Origin: Alviniconcha marisindica
Lineage: Eukaryota > Mollusca > Gastropoda > Provannidae
Assembly: GCA_018857735.1 (NCBI GenBank)
Contig: JABMCL010001622.1
Coordinates: 347,001-411,000, forward strand
Reading direction: 5' to 3'
Length of the DNA stretch: 64,000 bases
Made by a program: the position numbers and the translations under genes. Numbering within the stretch: the stretch's first letter is position 1; every line of letters starts with the position of its first letter. This document shows positions 1 to 10,600 of the stretch, piece after piece. The notes beneath the pieces are model-generated. The model did no database searches. It had not been told where the DNA came from and saw only the letters and a list, made by a program, of their open reading frames with translations.

Positions 1-94
1 ACCTGCACAGGTAGCAATGAATTCACCCTACCACTGACACAATCACACACCTTGGTGTGTACCTGCACAGGTAGCAATGAATTCACCATACCAC
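1..94. repeat. 60-bp tandem repeat, left part (split by the hAT insertion)
   Basis: One full unit (1-60) and the first 34 bases of a second, each starting ACCTGCACAGGTAGCAATGA. The same unit resumes after the insertion at about 1423 and 1483, so one array was interrupted by a transposon. It lies in the intron downstream of the last visible USP34 exon. Confidence 0.85.
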
Positions 95-350
95 CAGACC
101 TGCCTACCCATAAAAAGCCCTTTCAGGAAACTAGGGCCCAAAAACATGATTTCTCAGGAAATTTAAGGATTCTGTCAGGAATGCATCACATCGTCACGTA
201 ACTGAATTTTATATCAAGATGTTCAGTGATCATTATCCCTAATATTTTCTACTTCTATCAACAACACTATTGCTGTAAATTGTAATGTACGTTATTAAAT
301 ATACACGCCACTGTCCATGTCAATTGTCAGTCTTCTTGCACTCCTATCAC

Positions 351-1130
351 CTAATCACTAATCAGTTTTACCCCTACTACTGCTTGAAAACATAACAGAT
401 TGAAGATGTTTCTCCCTGTTGCTGGCCCCTCACACTGTGGCACTGACAAAACGTCCGACCTCACGGCTGCGGTTTCGTCGACAGTCCGCACGACAATCAG
501 GAACAGTTTGCTTCCAGCGTCGTTACTGCCATCTGTGCTCACTGTGAAAGGTCTGTTTTTCATTCGTTGCGCCAAATTCGTTTTGCTATCTGCAGCAAGT
601 TCTTGTAACATGGCTGTTGCCTTGCTGCGTCCACATTGTAGGCCGCGGGTGATTTCAGAGTCTGGAAACATCTCCTTGAGGGTTTTCGTGAATTTGTCGG
701 CTGCCGACAAAGGCAGATTACTGTCCACGAGGGTTGTCACCAGTAACGCCTCCGCTCTTGTTGTTTTAAGCATAAGCGGAGTTTCCTTCTGCTTGAACAT
801 TGAACTGACTGAAGGGCACGTCCTTCATAATTCTGCATATTCTTTGTGACGCTTGCACGCCACGTGCCTCTTGCAGTCATCGCGCCCGCCATGTCCAATG
901 CTAAAGTCAAGTCGGCAAGTGCAACAGTAGCAGAAGGTTGCACCTTTCGTAGAAGGCTTTAGGACTGGCCAGTCGGTGGTGTAATCAAGTAGAAACTTCT
1001 GTAAAATCCTTGGCTTCTTGGCGTCTCGGTCTTGTCTAGGCGCTTCGCTCGTTCTCTTACTCGCCATCACGTTTCGCGAAATTTTCAAATCCAGCTCAAG
1101 CGGGAACGTAAAACGTATGGATCGGCTCAT
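351..1130 (-). pseudogene. hAT-type transposase fragment, broken by a stop codon and truncated
   Basis: The first part (1130-828) starts at an ATG and contains a BED-like finger: a Cys pair, then DCKRHVACKRH about 20 residues later, preceded by a WPVLKPS-type motif. A TGA at 825-827 interrupts it. The same frame continues (800-351 from the next ATG) with MFPDSEITRG and STDGSNDAGSK, the latter resembling the start of the hAT RNase-H-like core around the first catalytic Asp. Translation then stops, and the rest of the catalytic core and the dimerisation domain are absent. The copy therefore cannot make an active transposase. Family assignment is by motif recognition only. Confidence 0.7.
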
Positions 1131-1244
1131 GCAAATAGGATTGCAACTAGACGAAACGAACTACAGACTCAGTTTTTCAGTTGACACTACGCATGCGCAA
1201 GTTATGCAAATGCTTCGGTGCAAGCGAACTAATACAAGTTCAGC

Positions 1245-1270
1245 GAAGGGGGGGGGGGGGGGGGGGGGGA
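1245..1270. repeat. poly(G) tract inside the hAT copy
   Basis: An uninterrupted run of more than 20 G on the plus strand, within the 5'-untranslated side of the transposase remnant. The true length is probably unreliable in any assembly. Confidence 0.9.
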
Positions 1271-1400
1271 AGAAAAACAAAAATCTGGCTGACTCGGCCA
1301 GCCAGCGGAAAGTTTGACCATGTCTCCGGAATGCCGTAGTTCGGGGTGTCTGTCCGGAAATATTACGGAGAGACCGGAAAGGTAGGCAGGTCTGTACCAC

Positions 1401-1507
1401 TGACTCACTCACCTAGGTGCGTACCTGCACAGGTAGCAATGAATTCACCATACCACTGACACAATCACTCACCTTGGTGTGCACCTGCACAGGTAGCAAT
1501 GAATTCA
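1401..1507. repeat. 60-bp tandem repeat, right part
   Basis: Continuation of the array at 1-94 after the hAT insertion. It holds the tail of the interrupted unit, one full unit from 1423 and part of another from 1483. Confidence 0.85.
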
Positions 1508-1639
1508 TGACTTGCTCAGTTTACCGCACTGACATTATGCACACCATGACAATGGCATATTTATTTCAGCTAACTTGCCACTTCAATCTGTATTAGCTAA
1601 ATTCTTAGCCCAAATGGTCTCCCGGTCCACATAATCAAA

Positions 1640-1700
1640 AGGTGTGTGTGTGAGAGTGTGCAAGTGTGTGTGTGTGTGCATGCATGTGTGAGTGGCAGAT
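1640..1700. repeat. (TG)n-rich microsatellite
   Basis: Imperfect TG/GTGTGTGAG run just downstream, in transcript sense, of USP34 exon 66. Confidence 0.8.
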
Positions 1701-1751
1701 AGGTGCGTGTGGAGGTGGTGAGGGAGTGTAGTAACAAAAGTGCCTTCATAC

Positions 1752-1895
1752 CATGGGGAAGAACTTGGTGAGGAAGTTGAAGATGTGGATGTTGTTGAGT
1801 GACATCCTCTCATCCAACAACACGGCATCACAGTAGTTGATGAAGTGTGGCGACTGACACAGCATCTGCACCAGGCTGCGGTCAGGGTCTGCGTT
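1752..1895 (-). CDS. USP34: USP34 exon 66 (last visible)
   Basis: 48 codons, phase 0-0. Reads NADPDRSLVQMLCQSP through LLDERMSLNNIHIF to FFPM, matching the human LLCEDPVFAEY...MDERTFLNNN region. Acceptor GTTGTCAG, donor GTATGA. Further C-terminal exons lie beyond the left edge. Confidence 0.9.
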
Positions 1896-4800
1896 CTGAC
1901 AACATGGACAGTAAACATTCACAGGTCAGCGTTCTGACAACACAGACAGTAGAAGTGCACAGGTCAGCGTGCTGACAACATAGACAGCAGAAGTTCACAG
2001 ATCAATGTTCTGACAGCATGGACAGCAAAAATTCACATGTCAATGTTCTGACAACACAGACAGTAAAAGTTCACAGGTAGCGTTCTGACAACATGGCATT
2101 CTGACAACATGGACAGTAAGTTTAAAGGTCAGTGTTCTGACAACATGCACAGCAAAGTTCACAGGTCAGTGTTCTGACAACATGGACAGCAAAGTTCACA
2201 GGTCAGTGTTCTGACAACACAGACAGTAAGTTCACAGATCAGTGTTCTGACAACATGGACACCAACAATTCACAATTCAACATGCTGCAGACCTGTTTAC
2301 CCCTAATGATGGCAAATAGCATGGTTACAATCAAAAACAGTAAACGCAGCACTTGTATTTACAGTAACGCATTACAGTATTTCCCCCACACATCTTTTTA
2401 ATTGGCTACTCATCAGAAGAGAGGCCTGTGCCATCCCTGACCAGTGAATCTCTCTGTGGCAACACCTGGATGGCATGACAGTGTTGTCTCCAACAACTTT
2501 TGTCACAGATTTTTGAGACTAGGTCTTGCACTGTTTTCTGCAAATGTTTTTGTCACAAGGTGCAATCAACAAATCCCAATCTGCACACAGTGCAACTTAC
2601 AAATTAAGGTGAATTCTCTTTGTGAAAAATCTGACAGTGCATTTTTTTCTTTGTAGACCTATTCTTCGCAGCAGGCTGACATTTCTGTTTCTTGGCCACT
2701 TTTGTCTTCCCGCCGGAAATACCATTAACTGGAAATACCTGAGCAGTGTTCACACAGAAACATATCCTGCTCAAAAATATAACTTTAAAAACAAATCATA
2801 ATTTTCACCAGGCCAGCGTACAATTAAAAAACTCAGCTGAATATTGCGCATTTTATGACAAAACTGTAGCAGTAAGCGGGTCTGATTCTGACAGTAGGGA
2901 AAAAACGAAGATCTGGAAACAGACCTTCTAACAATGACAGTCAACAATGATTCAGAACAACCGGCAGTCTGACAATACAAACAGGTCTGCAATGGCAGAA
3001 AGCGCTTGTCTGGAAGCCCTGGCATTCTCAGTCTAGAATAACAACAAAATGATGGCACTTCTGTTTCCAAGACTAGCAGTGTTGTGCGCTCCATGCGACT
3101 CAGATACGTTTCTTCCTGACCAGCCCTGGCCCTGTGCACTTACATCAGAATTATAGACCTCGTTCCACAGCTTGGCAAAGTATGGCGAGTGGATGGGCAC
3201 ACCCTCAAAGGCCACCATAGCACCTGGCAACAGACAAATTGAACATACGCTTGAATAAAAAAACAAATGAATCAGGCATCAAATAAACAGAAATCACAGT
3301 TTAGATGCAGAAACAGTCATGAAGAGACAGAGATGGGCTGCTAAAAGGTTGTGGAGACCGTCTGCTTCCTGGGGACACAGACACAGGCAGTCTGTTGCCT
3401 CTCATCGGTACTGGGCTTTCACTTCAACATGTGACACAAACCTTTAGGCTATACCACTTCAACATGGGACACAAACCTTTAGGCTATACCACTTCAACAT
3501 GGGGCACAAACCTTTAGGCTATACCACTTCAACATGGGGCACAAACCTTTAGGCTATACCACTTCAACATGGGGCACAAACCTTTAGGCTATACCACTTC
3601 AACATGGGACACAAACCTTTCGGCTATACCACTTCAACATGGGACACAAACCTTTTGGCTATACCACTTCAACATGGGACACAAACCTTTAGGCTATACC
3701 ACTTCAACATGGGTCACAAACCTTTAGGCTATACCACTTCAACATGGGACACAAACCTTTAGGCTATACCACTTCAACATGGGACACAAACCTTTCGGCT
3801 ATACCACTTCAACATGGGACACAAACCTTTCGGCTATACCACTTCAACATGGGACACAAACCTTTCGGCTATACCACTTCAACATGGGACACAAACCTTT
3901 AGGCTATACCACTTCAACATGGGACACAAACCTTTAGGCTATACCACTTCAACATATGATACAAACCTTCATGCTGACAGTCAGTCTGGTACTGGGCTAC
4001 CATTTTAACATGTGATACAAACCTGTACGCTGACAGTTAGCCCCCCCCCCCCCCCCCCAACGTTTGTTTCTCCATCTTTTGAGTAACAACCCCATCACCA
4101 CGGTGAAATTCTTGTGCAGGATTAAATGACGAAAGGACGAGTAGATCAAAATGTACTACACAGATACATTCCACATAAGCCAGTTTGGCCTGGCAATAAG
4201 ACACTGGGCCAGTCAGCAGACAAATGTTAGTTCAAGTTCTCTCTCATCAAAAACTTGGGGTTCATACACGCTGTGTTCTGACTCCCCCCCCTCACAATCA
4301 ATAAAACATTAAAATGGCTCACACTGCTGCCCATCTTAATGCAGGAATCATTCTGGTGGTGCCAGCATAGCCTTAGGCTTAGTTCCTCCCTCCCATCCCC
4401 ACCTCCTGGGATCCCAGTCCATGCCAGTACCTCTCTGAAGACAACTGGGCTTCAACGGTGCACCAACAACAAACACGCTCCTGGCCCCCTTCCCCACGGC
4501 ATCCCCTACTCCACCTACACCTGCCCAGACTAGTGTAAGAAGAAGACAGGAAGTAGCCAGGGCATCCCGTACTCCACCTACGCCTCCCCAGACACAAGTG
4601 TCAGACTAGTGTAAGAAGAAGACAGGAAGTAGCCAGGGCATCCCCTACTCCACCTAAGCCTCCCCTGACACAAGTGTCAGACTAGTGTAAGAAGACAGGA
4701 AGTATCCAGGGCATCCCGTACTCCACCTACACCTCTCCACACACAAGAGTCAGACTAGTGTAAGAAGACAGGAAGTAGCCAGGGCATCCCGTACTCCACC

Positions 4801-7466
4801 TACGCCTCCCCAGACACAAGTGTCAGACTAGTGTAAGAAGAAGACAGGAAGTAGCCAGGGCATCCCCTACTCCACCTAAGCCTCCCCTGACACAAGTGTC
4901 AGACTAGTGTAAGAAGACAGGAAGTATCCAGGGCATCCCGTACTCCACCTACACCTCTCCACACACAAGAGTCAGACTAGTGTAAGAAGAAGGAAGAGCC
5001 AGGCATCCCCTATCCCTACGTCCCCACAAGTTCGACTAGTGTAAGAAGAAGAACAGGAAGTTTTGCCACAGTAGCGAGGGAGGAGGGGCAGACACTACCG
5101 GTTGATGACCGTCAAGCTGTTGATGTTGTAAGCCAGGCGTGCAGGGTGTCCAGCACAGTGGTGGGGATGAAGAAGAGACACACGCGGTCGTACAACTACA
5201 CCCCAGGGCACAACATAAACACGCGCGTCTTACAACACACTCCCTGTGGGCATGATGTAAACACACGCGTCTTACAGCACACTCCCTGTGGGCATGATGT
5301 AAACACACGCGTCTTACAGCACACTCCCTGTGGGCATGATGTAAACACACGCGTCTTACAACACACTCCCAGAGGGCATGATGTAAACACACGCGTCTTA
5401 CAACACACTCCCTGTGGGCATGATGTAAACACACGCGTCTCACAACACATTCCCTGTGGGCATGATGTAAACACACAAGTCTTACAACACACTCCCTGTG
5501 GGCATGATGTAAACACACGCGTCTTACAACACACTCCCAGAGGGCATGATGTAAACACACGCGTCTTACAACACACTCCCTGTGGGCATGATGTAAACAC
5601 ACACGTCTCGCAACACATTCCCTGTGGGCATGATGTAAACACACAAGTCTTACAACACTCCCTGTGGGCATGACGTAAACACACTCGTCTTATAACGCAC
5701 TCCCTGTGGGCATGATGTAAACACGTGTCTCATAACACTCTCCTGTTCACACAATGTAAACACATATCTTATAACACACTCCCTGTGCACACAATGTAAA
5801 CACACATCTTATAACACACTCCCTGTGCACACAATGTAAACATTCATAACACACTCCCTGTGCATACGTTATCAGCCCATGCATCTTAAAACACACATCT
5901 TAAAACACACTCCCTGCAAACACAGCATAAACCCACGCTTTATTAACACGCTCCCTGTAAACATGAACACAAACATTTCATAACACATGCTGCAAACACT
6001 GCACATGCCCAACTACCTCATAAGCACTCAAAACCCCGACCACTTACTAATACTCTGTGCAAACACAAGCCCAAAACTTTTTGTAACGCTCTCCCTGCAA
6101 ATATAACCCAAAAGCCAAACTGAAGCCCAATCACTGTATAATACAATCCCTACAAACTCAGCTATGTCCACCCACTCTATAAACACAATTCCCCCACACA
6201 CAGTTCAGGCCCACCCACTCTATAAACACAGTCCCTGCACACACAGTTCAGGTCCACCCACTCTATAAACACAGTCCCTGCACACACAGTTCAGGCCCAC
6301 CCACTCTATAAACACAGTCCCTGCACACACAGTTCAGGCCCACCCACTCTATAAACACGTCCCGCAACACAGTTCAGGCCCCCCACTTATAAACACAGTC
6401 CGCCACACAGTTCAGGCACCCACTCTATAAACACGTCCCTGCACACACAGTTCAGGCCCACCCACTGAATAAACACAGTCCCTGCGCACACAGTTCAGGC
6501 CCACCCACTCTATAAACACAGTCCCAGCACACACAGTTCAGGCCCACCCACTCTATAAACACAGTCCCCGCACACACAGTTTAGATCCACCCACTCGATA
6601 AACACAATCAGTTCAGGCCCACCCACTCTATAAACACAATCCCCCCACACACAATTTAGATCCACCCACTCAATAAACACAGTCCCAGCACACACAGTTC
6701 AGGCCCACCCACTCGATAAACACAATCAGTTCAGGCCCACCCACTCTATACACAATCCCCGCACACACAATTTAGATCCACCCACTCGATAAACACAATC
6801 AGTTCAGGCCCACCCACTCTATACACAATCCCTGCCAACATAAGTTGCTGGCAGTTTTCCGTTCTGCCCCCAACCCCCCTCTGAAGCCTCCCAGGCTGCG
6901 GTTGTTCCGCATCGTCCCCTCACCTTGCAGGTCTCCAGCAGACTGGGGTGCAGCATCATCTGGAACTGTGGCCGCGGCGGGCGGATGCTGGTCTTGCTGG
7001 GCATGGGCTTCTGGCCACGGCGTGGGAAGAAGGGGCCGGAGTTCACTGGGGAACAGCGACAGCAAAGATCAGAAACTGCAGGTGCCGTCAGCCTCAGTTT
7101 GAAAAGAAAGTATCTGAGCTTTCACTGTCACTGTACTGCATGAGATTCTGAGATCTACTTGTGCCCACCTCAGTGTCATTAGAACATGGAATATTCTGTT
7201 TTCAACTGTGAAACTGTGACTGCACTGAACAGGTATCCTGAAAGGAGGAGGACCATGACGACTACAAGCAAGACCTGCCCCCCCCCAAAACGACAACAAC
7301 AACAACACACACACACACAAAAACAAGTCCCAAACCAAAATAAAACCAAAAAACAACTACAACCCATCAACCCTAAACTAGAGGCCTAGATGCTGCTGAA
7401 AGCCCAGCCAGAGAGAGAGAGAGCAAGAGAGGGAGAGAGACAGAGCAAGAGAGAGACAGAGCAAGA

Positions 7467-7540
<74 letters not shown>

Positions 7541-7643
7541 AGGAGAGAGAGAGAGAGCAGAGAGAGAGGGCAGAGAGAGAGGAGAGAGAGAGGAAGAGGG
7601 AGAGAAGAGAGAGAGAGAGAGAGAAGAGAGAGAGAAGGAGGAG

Positions 7644-7685
<42 letters not shown>

Positions 7686-10600
7686 AGAGAGATCAGAGAG
7701 GAGGCGGGAGCGGAGCGAGGGCACTCACCAGTGTTGTCCTGGAAGGTGCTGTGCCACTGGCACAGGAAGGGCACCAGCAGGGAGATCATGTCGGGCTGCA
7801 GGGTCAGGATCATCTGCTTCAGCACATCTGTAACACGACCAACACCCCTCAGTCCCCCGCATCTCCACCAAGACACGCACGCTAACCACAGTCACCCACA
7901 GAAAGGGGTGGAAGGAGGGAGGGTGAGAGTGACGCACAGAAACATGGTGATTTTACTTCAGATAGGAGAGACGCACAGAAACATGGTGATTTTACTTCAG
8001 ATAGGAGAGACGCACAGAAACATGGTGATTTTACTTCAGATAGGAGAGACGCACAGAAACATGGTGATTTTACTTCAGATAGGAGAGATGCACAGAAACA
8101 TGGTGATTTTACTTCAGATGGGAGAGATGCACAGAAACACAGAGATTTTACTTCAGATAGGAGAGACGCACAGAAACAGAGATTTTACTTCAAATGGAAG
8201 AGATGTACAGAAACAAAGATTTTATTTCAGATAGGAGAGATGCACAGAAACACAGAGATTTTACTTCAGACAGGAGAGACGCACAGAAACAGATTTTACT
8301 TCAGATAGATTAACCTTTTTCAGTTCCAAACTTCCTTTCAAGGCGGACTCACAAACAACATGGAATGTCAGCTGCTCAGCACAGTTATGTTCATAACAAG
8401 ATGCTGAAACTGACACTGTCTTCAGGATGGTAGAGTCAACTTACCGAAGCAAACAGCGCGAACTTCTGGAGGTGTGAAGGAGTTGAGCAGTGTCAGCAGT
8501 TTCTTCACCACCTCCCCCCTCTCCTTCCAGTCCATCAGTATAACCTTCATCTCACTGGCACACAGTGCTGCAAGCAAACCACCCATGTCAGTATCACCGT
8601 CTCACTGGCACACAGTATCAGTATCACCTACATCTCACTGGCACACAGTACTGCAAGCAAACCACCCACGTCAGTATCACCTTCATCTCACTGGCACACA
8701 GTGCTGCAAGCAAACCACCCACATCAGTATCACCTTCATCTCACTGGCACACAGTGCTGCAAGCAAACCACTCACGTCAGTATCACCTTCATCTCACTTG
8801 CACACAGTGCTGCAAGCAAACCACCCACGTCAGTATCACCTTCATCTCACTGGCACACAGTGCTGCAAGCAAACCACCCACGTCAGTATCACCTTCATCT
8901 CACTGGCACACAGTGCTGCAAGCAAACCACCCACGTCAGTATCACCTTCATCTCACTGGCACACAGTGCTGCAAGCAAACCACCCACGTCAGTATCACCT
9001 TCATCTCATTGGCACACTGCTGCAAGCAAACCATCCATGTCAATATCACCTTCATTTCACTGGCACACAGTGCTGCAAGCAAACCACCCATGTCAGTATC
9101 ACCTTCCTCTCTTCATCTTTTGCAAAATATTGGGGTTCACTAAAAACTTCTGACAGAAACGGCAACACACCAAACACAGCAACAGGCAAATAATGCCTAA
9201 AAGTGACACCATCCAGCCGTCATCAGGCCAAATGGGACATTAATGAAAATCTGGGTTTCTCCGTTTCACAACGGATAGCGGGAGCCGACTTTCTCCCTTA
9301 CTAGTGTTGAAATACCCTCTAACACACACCTGTGGGGGTTTCAGTTCATCTCAGTCCCACGAAGTACTAGCACACACCCAGTGGTACTCACCCTTTTTGT
9401 CCATGCATTCTCGTGCGGTCTTGAGACACTGCTGGAGCAGCGTGAGGAGATCGATGATGTCCCCGGTCACGTGACAGGCCGTCGCCTCGTGGTACATTAC
9501 ATGCAGCGTGGCAAAGGACTGCAATGCAACCCAGAACCACAGCGGTGAGACTTACGCTGGCTCAGGGGGACCGAGTTCTGCAGTGTTGTTGTTAGGTTAG
9601 CTGTTAACCCTGCCTGCCCCCAATGACCAATCACATGATAGCCCTCCACACACATTGGTTCAGGCAGGCCTGCTTTGGAACGTATTGTGATCAGGATGAC
9701 TTAATCTTTCAGTCCCCAATGCATACACAATCAGTAAAATGAAGCCACTGTGTTATTTCCTTGTTAACCATGCTGCATTGCTTTCACAGTGCAGTCTAAG
9801 TATCCACTTTTTTGCAGTTTTTTTATTTTTGACACAATGAGCAAATGTGCGGTATGTCAGGGAAGTTCTGGACAAAGCGTTTGCTGACAAAGACAGTGAT
9901 TATGTTCCAGAATCTGAGACTCTTTGGGCAAAATTTGGCCTGAGACCAGTGAGAATATTTTTATATAATTAGAAGATATTCAGCAGTGGACATGGCTCCC
10001 AATAATGCACAAATGTGCGTCCCTTAAGCACTAGAACTGAACAAGACACACTAGATACATCTCTCAAGGATCCCATGGGATGGACTAAGATCTGCCAGGT
10101 TACTATATTCAGAGCTGTTCCTGACGGACTAAAACTATGGGTCTACGAAGAAGTTTGTTACTCTTCGTTTGAGGTCTGCAACATTTGCAACAGGAGTGTA
10201 CACACTGTGACCAGCACTTTTTGTACCACTGCTTTAATCTTTTGTGTCTTTTATCCTTTTTGACAAAGCTGACAGTTAACTCTCTTTCCTGTTTAAAAAA
10301 CCCACCACCCAGCTGCTTTTTCGTCATAACATTTGCGGTTCAGATGCAAGCCCAACACCAGTGTTTGCAACACTGTGAGGGTGACGTGGATGTAGCGAAG
10401 CAGCACTGCCTTGCCTGATACCCTGCCAACCTTTCAGGTAAACCCACCTCGGACAGTGCGGTCAGGCCATGCTGGTAGAGAAGCAGCAGTCGTTCATCCG
10501 GTCCCTCCACCAGGATCTTGAGAGCGCTGCAACACACGGACCGTCGCTTTGGAGTCAGTGCCGCAAATGCTTTGGGTCTATGCACAAACGCTGACTGCTA

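Larger units (their letters stand above)
95..1394 (-). mobile_element. hAT-like DNA transposon copy, internally deleted, non-functional
   Basis: The element is bounded by perfect 14-bp terminal inverted repeats: CAGACCTGCCTACC at 95-108 and its reverse complement at 1381-1394. These are flanked by the direct repeat TACCAC at 89-94 and 1395-1400. It sits inside a unit of a 60-bp tandem repeat, so neighbouring units serve as an empty-site reference. The minus strand carries transposase remnants with a BED-type zinc finger and a first DDE-type Asp region. At about 1.3 kb the copy is too short to hold a complete transposase. The TIR starting CAG and the transposase similarity point to the hAT superfamily. 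The 6-bp duplication is shorter than the usual 8 bp, so the subgroup is uncertain. Confidence 0.85.

Noticed and set aside
7373..7876. Long Ser/Leu-rich and Arg/Glu-rich ORFs
   Set aside because: They are translations of the (GA)n microsatellite; the only coding part is exon 62 in another frame context.
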